The position numbers and the translations under genes were made by a program. Shown here one piece after another: positions 13,417 through 25,308 of a stretch of 64,000 nucleotides of DNA; position 1 is the stretch's first letter, and each line of letters begins with the position of its first letter. This DNA is from Membranipora membranacea (lineage: Eukaryota; Bryozoa; Gymnolaemata; Cheilostomatida; Membraniporidae): positions 20,398,001 through 20,462,000 of the forward strand of contig OU612065.1 of NCBI GenBank assembly GCA_914767715.1, given 5' to 3'. Under the pieces are notes generated by a model. The model saw only the letters and a program-made list of their open reading frames with translations, did not search any database and had not been told where the DNA came from.

Positions 13417-16400
13417 TTAGATCTTGGAGCAGACGAAGACACCATCGCCTGAGTCGATAAGTACAGCGTCGACTCGAGGGTCATCTTTGATCTTACTGTT
13501 GAGATTCTTAATAGACTCTGTGTCTAAATCACCTATCTCCTCACTCATCACCTTGCCTGACCACCAAGCCTAAGAGAAAAAAGAGGTACAGGTCACATGA
13601 CAAGTAAGCAAATGGCATGATCTCCACCCCTTAAAAAAGGGGCGGAGCTAAAACATCAGTTACAATGGGTAAATATCGTATCATAATAATAAATATCGCC
13701 ATCGGATTCAACTCGTTAGAAGATTCTGTGTGCTTCAATTCACAATAATAAATATATATAAAATGTTTCATTATCCTTCGACTTTGTTTGTGAGAACAAA
13801 TCTGGTAAGAGAACTTACATTATCAATGGCGATTATTCCTTGAGGCCTCACTAGCTTCAAGCCAAGTTCAAAATAAGTGTCATAGTTGGATTTGTCTGCA
13901 TCTATGAACATGAAGTCGTAGGTGTTTTCTTCTCCGGCTGCCACCATTGCTTCTACAATCAATATAAGATCACTACTTATCACAAAGCCACAGTGGAGGG
14001 TGAAATGAAATCCACAATGCAACATCCGTCGGGTATAAGGTTTTGATAATTTTTTCTCACCGTTTCTGACTTACTTGAGAAAATTGTGAATATCCTGTTT
14101 AAAATGTGAGAGAAGCCCTAAAGTAAATTTGCCATCTTTTTCACCTATTCAACTTTTTTTTACGGATTTCATTATTGGGCATAGACCAAATTTGATTCAG
14201 TTTACCTGCATTCTGAATTGCTTCCCCCAGCTGTGGCCTACCAGTGGGAGGGGAGCAAACCTGAATGCAGGCAAAACCGAAGCAAACTTGATCTAGCTTC
14301 CACATAACCCAGTGAAACACTTTGTCTAGAAGTTCAACTATTTTACAGCTGTTGATTTTCTTGGTTGTGTCTCGAATTCTTATTCATTATAAAACAAGGG
14401 CTTTGCAGATAATTTATATAAGCCTCAATGAAACTGCTATGTCATGACCAGGTTTTAGACAATGACCGGAGGGATTAATAATATGGAAAAAAAGTTGAAG
14501 AGATTGATGTGATTTTCATCAACAGATTAATTGCTCAAGAAACCTGAAATGGCCTGTTGGTACCAGGTAAAAGATCCATTATTTACTATCTAAAATCCGG
14601 TTTTAGCAAGAAATGTGCTTTTGTGTTCAATACGATCACCTCTGATGCAATATACCTATTCCTATAAACTCTATCGTTTGGCTTCCGTCCAGTATCAAAT
14701 TATAATTAATTAGTGCATGTGGCTAATCTGGTAATACTGTCCTAAAAGAGTGACGGCAAACTTGATGGTAGCAAAACTTTTTTCCGGATCAAGAAAAATG
14801 AGAAGAGTCAAATTAGTAAAGGCCGTTCAAAATGCAATATTTTCATGAATTACATGAATACATTCATGAATTACATGAAATACATGAATTACGCCGAGTA
14901 TATCTGCGTAGGTTTTAAAGTTGCTGGTACCAAAGATGCAGTCTTGCGGTTGTGAAGAAGGAACGCTGAAGATTATACTGTATAACAAATTAATCTATAA
15001 TGCACGACATACAATTGTAGGGCGTGGACTAGATAAGCTATACCTAAGTTCACTGCACTCTCTTCTTTATCTCTAAGACAAATATTGCACCGTAACTTTT
15101 TGTTTGGTATTTATGTCCAGAAATGAGGGTAAACTATTTACAATCAGCTGATTTTTGTTGACATTTTTGGGTGTTTTTCTCTCGCATGACACAGGCTTAT
15201 GCACTGCGTAATTGTAAAAATACCTGGTTGAACAATATTTGACGCCTTTATGTAGGACATGGTGAGAATATGCAAGTCATTGCAGTGTAAAAACAGTTGA
15301 TATATCTCTTTTATAACTTCAGGGTCACCACAAATTCTACGCTAGCTATACAATAATAATTATAGATGGCCTGTTGATGCATTCACTAGTCAATGCCTGA
15401 AAAGTGACAGCACCTGGCATTTTTATCCGTACAAACTGTAATTTGAGGTTTTATCACATGGAATTATTGCCCGTTTCTTAGGGGACAGAGGCAAAAAGTT
15501 TCATAATAAAAATGTTTTTTGAGATATTTTCTGTCACTGATACACTCCGCCTAAACCTCCAACAGGGAGTAAAAGTGAAAAATAGTGATTATTTGGGAAA
15601 AAAATAGAACTAATTGTAGTTTGGTGACGCGTTGCTGCTATTGTGAGTCAGTGTCATTCATGCAACTTCGACATAAAATGTAGAATTATGTACTCACCTA
15701 AAGTTTCAATGGCGCATCCTATCCTCAAACTGATCTTATGCTCCACACCGGCCTCTTTCCAGACTGGCTTACCAACCTCGGGATACTCTTCAGAGATATC
15801 GCAGGCTACCACTTGTCCATCTTTTGGTATCGACAGCGCCCATGATAGACTACTATAACCGGTGTATACCCCTATAAGTATAATGCCATGTGCGTTTATA
15901 AATCATCGCTTATTAAAACATCACAAAATTGTGACAATTTGTTTTTGCGTAATGAAGACTACAAAACTTTGTGAGAAAGTTTTTTATAATTCCATGCAAC
16001 ATAAAGTAATACATCAATTCGACATGATTAGGGTATTCAACTGATGATGTCTTTACCCGGATATCATAAAACATTTTCTCTTAAATCATAATATCGATAA
16101 AATCTTAATATTTTATTTGAAAAATAAATAATCTTTATTTTCATTGTAGCCCACTTACCAACGTCGATGCAGCGCTTGGCTCCTGCAAACTTGATCATAT
16201 TTGTTATTAGCTTGATACTGTCTGAAGATCCTAGCATTCTACATCTTGGGTGCTGTCGAGTCAGCTGAAAAGAGCGGTTTAAATCAACAGTTATTCTTAT
16301 TCAAGTTGAAATATTGCCGCTCTATCATTTTTAACTGGTATTCAGAAAGTAAATTTACAGGAATCTTGTGATACTGCAAGATCACAGTGATAAGCGATCT

Positions 16401-16667
16401 CAAGGTGGGTGATTCATATAAATCAAGATGGCTAGAATGTTAGCTAAAAAAAATTATCAATGGATAAAACAAATATTGTGAGCCATTCCTGATAAAGTTT
16501 TGAAAGTGCCAACACTAAACTTTTAGTGAGTGCAAGTTGTACACTACTACACATACCTTTATTAGTTTGGATTGTGAGGAATGCAGCTCCGACATGTGAG
16601 TATTGAAGTACAGATTTCTTTCTGATCGATCATCCTTGAAAAATGTAGCTGCTTCGTTCTTGCCCAT
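13417..16667 (-). CDS. COMTD1: SAM-dependent O-methyltransferase, COMTD1/caffeoyl-CoA OMT family, complete in 5 exons
   Basis: Exons read leftwards: 16557-16667, 16159-16264, 15698-15871, 13819-13952, 13417-13569, 225 aa, phase-consistent throughout. The SAM-binding motif I is [13 protein letters not shown], a metal/substrate loop follows at [11 protein letters not shown], then GIIAIDN-AWWSGKV and the C-terminal pattern [20 protein letters not shown] typical of methyltransferase family 3. These enzymes transfer a methyl group from S-adenosylmethionine to a hydroxyl on small catechol-like substrates, using a divalent cation. The length is usual for soluble members. There is no clear N-terminal membrane anchor, unlike vertebrate COMTD1, so the symbol marks the family and not proven orthology. 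The start at 16667 is the only in-frame ATG after a TATA box at 16783-16790. The gene is tail-to-tail with PKNOX. Confidence 0.9.
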
Positions 16668-16782
16668 ATTTAGTATTTTTATTTTACAGTAAAATTTATA
16701 ATTGAGAAGAGCAATCGATCCAATAGTTCTGCTTCGTATAACAGCCAGTTGCAATCTGACAAAATGCAGTCAAGTGAAGCTC

Positions 16783-16790
16783 CTTATATA
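16783..16790 (-). promoter_or_regulatory. TATA box of the O-methyltransferase gene
   Basis: On the minus strand TATATAAG sits about 120 bp upstream of the ATG. A start site some 30 bp downstream, near 16755, would leave a 5' UTR of about 90 nt with no competing ATG. Position and sequence fit a core promoter; activity is inferred. Confidence 0.5.
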
Positions 16791-17171
16791 GGGCCAGACC
16801 CGCATTCCTAGATAGATTGCATAATTTGGGGCTGGGCTTTCATGTGACCTAGAAGCAAACTTTAAATATCACATGGATTTTGTATGACACAGCAGATATT
16901 ATCTAGTCATGTAGGCACCAGCTGACCAGTAAACCATATCCTGATCTAGATGAGCATTATTGGCATGTGTAAAAACTTAGGTACCATTATGACTGTTCAT
17001 GAAGCAGGCATATATTGATCAGTGAGCCAATACAAATAAACACTGAACTATTTGTTTGTTCAATGCAGGCGCCTCATGCAGTGTATTTTGGACTACCTCA
17101 TGTAGGCAAAATTTAATTCTTTAGAATATATAGAATAATATAGAGTTTTAGAATATATAGTATTTTTATGG

Positions 17172-17229
17172 TAGCCTCGTCACGCAGTCACATTTTTTGT
17201 TTAAAAAAAGTGGCTACGTGACATGGCTA
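17172..17229. repeat. Imperfect hairpin element with TAGCC ends
   Basis: The left arm TAGCCTCGTCACGCAGTCAC pairs imperfectly with the right arm ending GGCTACGTGACATGGCTA around a T/A-rich loop. The right arm closely matches that of the element at 34541-34586 (GCGTGACATGGCTA), so these are two members of one family. No clean target duplication is seen here. Confidence 0.55.
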
Positions 17230-18396
17230 ATTTACAGGTATAAAAAAACTCAGCACACAAATTAAAGTGGATCGAAATTGAAAATTACAAATTGAAGAAT
17301 TAAATATAGTTATGTATTTTTAAAGATCTCCATCTTCGCCCAAGCAAAAAACTCTACATCGCCTTAGGAATGACTATGCCAATTGCCATTCCAAAATAGA
17401 GGTTACAGAGACACTAAATATCGCAATACCTGAGAAAATATCTCATCGCTGCTGTTCACTATAATCACTATAAATCAGTGATTATAATGTTCCCATTTCG
17501 CCATGAAATCCATTCAACTTGGAAAGTCTCTTCTACAAAGCTTCACAACACGTTTTTGCCATATCAACCAGTTTAAGAAATTAATCGTCATGTAAAAATT
17601 TCTCATAGTGTAACGGATCATGCTACAATAACTGATAATCGATACTCTTTGTCGGAGACTACATGTATGCGATGTATGTATCAATTAGTAGGCTAAAGGT
17701 CTCATCATTACATGGACAAGGCAACGAGTTGAAGTGAGGAGTAGCAGAATAGTACTGATCAGGGTTCAGATAATCCTCCACAAAGGTGTTGATATTATTG
17801 ATTGAGGTTTTTATTACTGATCGCCATGTTATGGCCTATTATGTTATGAGATGGGAGTGGAGTTGTTATGAGCCATTCCTGCAAGTGCTGGTATTTCTTT
17901 TCCCGCATTTAGCTTTTAATAGTCAGAGTAATTGACAATCCTATTGGTCCAAATATGGATACACCCATATTCTATTGGATAAGTGTTTACCGCGGGAAAT
18001 TAGCTAAGAGTATATTCTATGGACTGATTGTGACCTTGTGAGGTGTGAGCATAATTAATACAGAGGCAGGTAGGAAGGTGGCTAAACAGAAGTATATATG
18101 ATATATGATGAGTCCAGTATTTGGTTGTGCAAGCTGGGACACTCAGATTGACTTACTGAGTTTAATTGGTACAATATTGAAACAATTAATAATACCTTGA
18201 ATTGACTGATTGAATTGATTGATTGAATCAATGAATCATTCATTGATTGAAGTGATTGATCACAGGCAATTACAGGTCTACCTACTCCAAAACCTCCTGT
18301 CCTGAGTATTCATTTACCTTCTGAATATGTAAATGTTTATCATATTGTTGGAGTAGGCAGCAATGCATCTGGTTGTTGCAGCAAGGAGTTCTGTTC

Positions 18397-18489
18397 CATA
18401 GGCATCTGGAGTTACAAGCATGTCCAGTATCAACCATGGTTGATACTGGTGGTTAATACTGGACATGCTTGTAACTCCAGATGCCTATG
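18397..18489. mobile_element. Palindromic mini-transposon with 8-bp target duplication
   Basis: A 93-bp near-perfect hairpin runs from CATAGGCATCTGGAGTTACA to the mirrored end CCAGATGCCTATG. The arms are about 40 bp with one mismatch. TTCTGTTC stands flush on both sides. The 13-bp loop (TGGTTGATACTGG) repeats the inner end of the arm, suggesting a small internal duplication. Confidence 0.8.
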
Positions 18490-20003
18490 TTCTGTTCCTC
18501 CTAATTGTAGTCGCAACGATTGACTCCCTACCCCTGCAACCAATGATGAGGAATTGAGTGAAGAGGCAGTTCATTCAAGGAGTCTTTTACTCTTTGGTTC
18601 ATTGCTGCAACATGCACCATATGGACCAGTGAAAAATTTCCAGAAACCCAGCTTTTTACGTCCTCGGTACGATCCATGTCCGCTTTTCCAAGATTTCAGC
18701 GGGCTCATGTCCTGGTGCAGCTTAGGTTAGTCAGAGAGGAAATGAAATAAGTCTCCCCGATTTGATTAGACATTCAACGGTTGATGATCACGCCTTACAT
18801 ACGGTTTCATAGGGCTGCCACACATTTCCTAACTTCAGTAGGTGATGGGATGAACGACAAAATAGTGTAGGCTGGACTGGTTCATTGGATAAGGTAATTC
18901 TTAAACAGGTCCAAATCTTTGTCAAAAACAACCGTTGTTGATGAAAAGTTATTCGTAGCGACACTTTTGAATATTTGCCATGCTTATACAGAATTTCCTG
19001 CATAACTTGGTGTGGCCACAACAAAGTAATAAAAAAATAAATCAATATGTCTCCGTAAATTTGCAAAATCAAACTTGATTGTCACACTGAAAATTCAGAA
19101 ATGAGCATGCATATGTTATACAAGCTTGGCTTTCAAATGTTTTTTGGTAAAACTCGGTGCTGCCATGGTTCGGCATGAACAAAGTACCTGGTAATGAAGT
19201 TAATCCAGTGGTCGCGTATCGGGATTGAATAGGCTTAATCTGCAATGGGCCCGTCGTAAATATGACCATATTTGAATTTTCATTTTGAGATTAGTTTTGA
19301 TGATACATTTTTTTTTGATATTTTTAGTTTTGCAGTGAAAATTTCCTCTTGTAAAATAAGTTAATCTAAAATTGTGACCATGTTATAGCGTCAGGACAGA
19401 AGTTGTTAGGTAACATCGGAGCTGAGCTTGGCATCAAAAAAGAGCTTCTAACTAACGGCCCCATCAATATGCCACAATTGGACATTTGATATAAATAACA
19501 CTTTCGTCATGTTGCCTTTTTAAAATATCATTTTCGAAGTATGGTGTGATGCAGATTTGATTGCTTGTACACAAAAGTAACAATTGCTCAGGCACAATAG
19601 CAGGCACTCAGTCAGCACGATTCAGGTTTTAGTCATTCAAAACAAAAACACTGCCAAAATATACAGCGCATGAAATAATGTAGTTCCAAGGTTCCAATTG
19701 TGAAAGATTTTTTTGGTAAAATTGTCACCATCGTAAATAAATAATGCGCCAACGAGCAACAACCCAGTAAACACACAATACACAATCATACAGTCTCACT
19801 ATAATAATTATGGGCTCAAGTATAAAGCATTATTATTGGTTTGTTTACACGCTCCATAACAAAAGCTGTATTGTCACACTTTTACTCATTTACTGCTTGC
19901 TTTCTATTTAAACAGGGCAGAGATTTCAAGGCGCACTACATACACCATCTCCTTACTACGATCAACAGTACTACAGTTTTAAAACACTGCAAAGTCTGTC
20001 AAG

Positions 20004-23000
20004 ATGGATTCTCTCAATTGTAAGACAACTTTTTTTTAATTCCCAGTCTTGATGGTAACATTAACATTGATATTTCCTTGTCATAGACTTCTTCAGTTTT
20101 TGTCAGTTAGTCATTTGTCTTTCGTTTTATACATTGTTTAATGTTTGCAGCACCAAGGCGAGCTGTTGCCTTCAGCGTCACTATCAAGGAGGCCGAGGGC
20201 GTGTCTCCCTTCAAACCTATAGAGAACAAGGAGCCACTGTCAGAGACTAAAATCAAACAGAAACTGGAGATGGCCGAGGAGAGGAGGCTGGTATGTTCAT
20301 TAGTTCTGTTGCAACACTTATGGTTGTTCTGTTGCAGCCTGATGACTTTGCAGCTGCAATCTTGTTGGCTGTACTGCAACAGTACAATTTAGTCCCAATT
20401 ATAGGAGTACATTTTATAGGTACATCTAATTATAAGGTTGTTGCATATTACTTCTTTGGGCTGTATTACAGTCTTTGCAAAAAAAAACTGGTACAAGGAA
20501 TGTGGTTTTTTTTCTCTCAATAATCTGCTGAGTTTAATCAAATCTGATGATGCCGGGAGAGGTATTTAATCTTCCCATCCCTGATTCCGACCCCGAGCGA
20601 AACGATGCGAACCAATTAGAAAAAATTGTTACAGCCTTGTGAGATGAGCAGTCAAAATCCTTGTTTTGTGTTGGTATATATCAACCAAATAAAAGGGGGG
20701 GGGGGGTCTTGACTTCATCCCTGTTCAATAAATCTTGAATAGCAATACACACCACTGAGAGAATAATATATAAATGATACACACTACATAAGTGCTATTA
20801 ATATCCAACTGGTAACTGAGAGGAAACCCGAGTACCACAAAAACATAACAACCTGTTATCACAAACTGTTCTGCGCATGTGATGTTATTTAGGTTTGAAC
20901 ATGTACAGGAAGAGTGAACTGTACCGCATGCTCACACCGTTACTCAGATGTGCAAAAAAGGATGGACATTTACGTAAAGCATGACAAACATGCATGCATG
21001 CAAGAACCTTCCTACGAGAAATCATATCCATACATATGCAGTGACCTTTTCTTGAGGCCTGAACTTTTTGCCTTTAATTGAATTTTGTGGCCGTCGATTG
21101 TTTTATTTAAATTAATAAATCAAACTGGGTGGCCAAAAAAATTTACAGCGTGTATTGTAAGACTTGAATCGCAATAATGTTTGCACATATCATTTAAAAA
21201 TACTATCATCCAAAGATGTTGAATGGATGTAGTTTTAACCATTCCTTCTCAGGGCGTGAATGCATATTTGCGTTCATTCCGGTGCAATCCAACCTGGCAT
21301 GTCATATTTAAGCTAGCCTAATTCACCTAATTTTATATTGTATTAGTTTGGCTAAGTCATTCATTCATTCATTTGATCGACTGTGTTTTATACAGTAGTC
21401 ACAGTGTAGAGCAAAGAACGAGAAAAAATCTCCTCAATATATTTCTGGTCTGTATTTTATTGCAAGGGCTCTGCTCATTAAGCGATATAAATATTGTGAA
21501 GGAGATGACCTGGATGGTTAAGTTCATAGTTATTGGAAAATTGTATAATAATCAATAAACAAAAATAGGCCTATTTCAGGGTTTTAGCGAAATCAATAAA
21601 CCTTATGTCATGCTATTGTTCTTCACTATAAAATCCATATCCTATCTAATGCCTGTTCTATGGATTCACCTCCATAGCTAGTCTTTTGGGTTCATCCTTC
21701 AGAAAATTGTTACACTTATGTGTTGGTATTTTGCAAGGATTGAATCTCTTCTACTTGATTGTGGAGCTGTTCGGCCTTCATGAAACTATTCCCTTAGTGT
21801 GTGAAACCATATATTTCAAGTATTGTATATTTTCATCATACTGTTTGCTCTTGGATGCGCTCTTCAGTTTCAAATCACTAAGAAACTTGGACCAAAAAAT
21901 TATTTATTGCTGCTGATGCATTTTCCTAGTTTGTTATGATGACCAAGAAATTGCACTCTTGTCTTCTATTTTTAGAGTCTGAAATCTCAGAAGCAGGAGC
22001 AAGCTGCTAATGAGCTGAAGAGATTTCAAGAAAAGAAACAGAGGATGCAGGAAGAGACTGAGATCAAGAGGAAAAAAATGGAGGAGGAGTTAGCCGCAGA
22101 TCTCGAGGCTAAAGAGCAAAACAGGAAACAGATACTGGAAGAGAAAAAGTCAAAACTTCAAAAACGACTCGATGTTCATGTATGCCAACTTACTTTTTAT
22201 GCATGGTTTTTCATGCGAGCTCATGCTATTGCTAGAGAGTTGCTGATCGCGTGGACTTGAAAGCCTACTGCATGAAAAACCCAAATACTTATTATGTGGA
22301 TATTTAAAGTTTTAGTTGAAAGACTTACTTTCATCTAGGGCGATTCAGATTGCATTAGTAATAGCAGAAACTAGGGATTGTAGAAGTTATCACCCCCTGT
22401 GCATTGAGGGGGTAACTCCAGTTTGTCAATTAGAGCTTGTCGTAAGTTTCTACTATAGCTTTCTACATGTTGATCGAATACTTGCGTGTCTTGTCAGGTA
22501 TTTCTCAGGACAGGATTATCAAGTGCAGGATGTTTTTAAGTACAATGTGTTCATGCAAGCTGGTTGATGGATCGAGTGCAAAGAATGCAGTGTTTTAAAG
22601 ATGCAGTGGTGATAAACCATAACTTAATGAAGCTTGCAGTGCCACAAATTTCCACAGCCATCAGAAAAGTCTATCAATAGAATTATTGATCAGGGTTTTG
22701 AGATTACAAGGGAAAGTGAGTGTCATATTCGCAGTGTGTGCTGTTATGTTGACTTATGTATGAGACAGGAAGTTTGGGTATGTCCGTCTACTGTTGAACC
22801 TTATCAGTGATGATCAAATGTAAGCCTCCCTAAAATATCTCCTGACTTTCTCTTTGACAGGCTAAGAACATGGATGAAATGGATGCTGTTATGGCGGAGG
22901 CCAGAAAAAAGCTGAGTGACAGAATTAACTCTGAGATGGAACTTGCTGAAGACAGGAGAAACAAACAGCTTGGTGGACTTCTTATAAGAATAAAGGAGAA

Positions 23001-25308
23001 TGTATGTAATGTGCCAACCTACTAAAAAAAATGATTTGCATGACAAATCTTGGAACATAAGATTTGACTGTACAGCTCAATGGACAATATGACAAACACT
23101 CTTGTTTATCATATCTGCCCATTCTTAAACGGTGGGAGGAATTTGCGGTCGTTGCTCAAGTTCTTTTTGCGGTCAATTTCATTTGTGCTGATTAAGCAAG
23201 TTAAAATTTTAAGAGCGTCTTGTAATCAGACCACTCCAACTTATCACACAGACTGTAACCTTGCCACACTCTCACCCCATCCCTCGAGCACTAAATGATA
23301 GCTCTTCAACCAATCCCTCATTAATATCTAGATCAATTTGAATTTCATAATAATGACACTGCAGATATTAGTCATTAAATTCAAGGTATAACCGGAGTTT
23401 AGCCAGACAGTTAATTTTCCATATACATCAGAATTTAGCCAGTTCTTTTCTCTTTTTTTTTTTCCCTGGCTACTACAGAATCTAGATGCTGTTACATAAA
23501 ATATTGTGAAAGATAATCTGAATAACAACACATGGTCTCGGGATGAACTTTGAATAAAACCAGAAACTTAATAATAAACCTAGACAGGACACCGTTAGCA
23601 GCTGGAGCGAGGCACTTAATGTGGGCGACGTAACGATATTGGAAGGTGTAGAAGCAAGGATGCTATCATTAAGTTACTGTCCATAATCCAGGTTCTTTGT
23701 TCACAACTCGATCAATTTTGTTCGGATTTCGAAAATTGCTTTACAATCAGCAGAATCTTGTTAACATGTTATTTCTTCTTAAAAAAATTTTTTGCCTGAA
23801 ATCAGTATCAAACTTTTCACGACAAGCTGCTAAATCTATTGTAGTGTTCAAACTCAAAATCTGATCTAAATTGATCGAGTTATCAACCAAAAACATGGAT
23901 TGCTTCTACACCTTCCAATGTCGTCACGTCGCCCACAATTAAGTGCCTCAATGCTAATGCTAGGTTTATTATTAAGTCTATGGAAAAAACTTACCACAGT
24001 TCGTGCCTCAATATTGTGGGCAATCTAGCCAAGGCCCATGGCGAATGTCAGGTTTCTGTTATTAAATGCTTTTAGCAGGTAGGCCCACTTGGATCATTTC
24101 ATCCGCACCTAAATACTTTTTTGAGGTTTCAGGCTTCACCCTGTAAATGGATCTAAATGTGCCAAGTTCCACATAAAAACATGTTCTTATCACTTTTTTC
24201 TATATTTATATTGTTTTCCATAACTTCTTCTCTTATCTCTGTTAGGACATGAAAATCTTGGAGGCCAAGAAACAGATGGAGACACGTACTGATCAGCTCG
24301 GAGAGAAACACATGGAGAAACTGGAGAACGGGCTAAAAAACAGACAAGAGCAGCTTAATCAGCTCATCGAGCGACTCAAAGAACATGTATGTACTCAGAT
24401 ATAAAACACTTTCAAAATTGGCAATTTCTTAAAATAAGGTCAATCATTTGTCTTCTCATTTTATTTATTATTAGTCTTCTTAACTTATTCGCTAATCTAA
24501 ACTATACAAGTGATTTTGAATTCTTAATTTAAATTTCTTCTTAGGTAAAGGTAAATTTACTATCATGCGGTAGCCTCTATATCATTTTTTTTAATACTGA
24601 TCAAGTTGCTTGGAGATAACATGAGAACATGCTCAAAACAAAATACATGCTAAACTAATTTAGTGAATTTGTAAAAAAGATATTATTGTCAAAAAGGGCT
24701 ATTCTAGTGAAAGTTTGGTGATAGCATGGTGATCGTGTATTGTATGAAACTGTAGGATGAGGCCATTCACGGAATTGAGTTAAGCGCTAATTTTCAATTA
24801 AGTGTATTAACAATGTTGAAAGTTAAAACCCAATAAGGAATTGCCTAATGTGTTAAAAATGGAATTTGAAGTCATATTAGAGTAAAACTAATGTAAATTT
24901 GATTAATATAAACAACTAGTTTGGAGTTGTTTGATATTTGTTGGAGAGAAGATAGCTCTGATAATTTGGAAGTTGGCAAAACTGCGCATGGCTTCATGTT
25001 TATCTGCATGCTGAAGAATATGCAACACCTTCTTGCAGCACTTGAGTGGCACAAACAGCAACTTGGCATGCTTCGCATGCCTGACCAAACAAATATCTCG
25101 GTTGATGGTTGTACTGTTTCATATGATACAATTTCTACAATCATCACACAGGTCCCTGCTGCAACTCAATTTAGATCCCTATTTGTGCCGTTTCCGTCTG
25201 GCGTATTTTTTCATTAACACTCATGTTTTCTTCCATCAACAGGCTATCCATGTGGAGAATGTCAGAAAGAACAAAAAATCCAACCAAGAAGATATGGAGG
25301 AAAGCTAA
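20004..25308 (+). CDS. STMN: Stathmin-family microtubule regulator with additional repeat exons, 6 exons
   Basis: Exons: 20004-20019, 20151-20290, 21976-22179, 22861-23001, 24246-24386, 25243-25308, giving 235 aa. After MDSLN the second exon reads SPRRAVAFSVTIKEAE and contains the stathmin N-terminal cap region that contacts alpha-tubulin, ending MAEERRL. Exons 3-5 (68, 47 and 47 codons, all phase 0) form one long charged alpha-helix made of related units with a recurring pattern around NRKQ / NRQEQ and LIERLKEH. The C-terminal IHVENVRKNKKS matches the vertebrate IEEVRKNKES. Stathmins bind soluble tubulin dimers and promote microtubule disassembly; serine phosphorylation switches this off. 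Vertebrate stathmin-1 is 149 aa, so this protein has room for additional tubulin-binding repeats, as described for Drosophila stathmin. No palmitoylated SCG10-like N-terminus is visible; an alternative first exon could supply one. Confidence 0.93.
20697..20707. repeat. Poly-G tract
   Basis: A run of about eleven Gs in stathmin intron 2. It is a likely length-variable site and a likely sequencing trouble spot. Confidence 0.7.
23561..23982. mobile_element. Foldback/MITE element with about 85-bp inverted termini
   Basis: The left end (CAGAAACTTAATAATAAACC, then GAGGCACTTAATGTGGGCGA and GGAAGGTGTAGAAGC) reappears in reverse complement at 23902-23982, ending TATTATTAAGTCTATG. Flanking octamers AATAAAAC and GAAAAAAC match at 6 of 8 positions, an aged target duplication. 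The terminus CATAGACTTAATA is the same as in the mini palindromes at 34609 and 62022. It lies in stathmin intron 4 and has no coding capacity. Confidence 0.7.

Larger units (their letters stand above)
16800..20003. other. Intergenic region between the methyltransferase and stathmin genes
   Basis: These two genes point away from each other, so the promoters of both lie here. Inverted-repeat insertions are visible at 17172-17229 and 18397-18489, plus an older fragment near 18264-18362 resembling the element at 40726. A plausible acceptor (AAACAG ending near 19916) just left of the stathmin start suggests a non-coding upstream exon. No protein-coding exon is evident. Confidence 0.5.

Noticed and set aside
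14838-14893. Run of TTCATGAATTACATGAA-like words
   Set aside because: A short local microsatellite-like duplication in a methyltransferase intron; nothing more to say about it.
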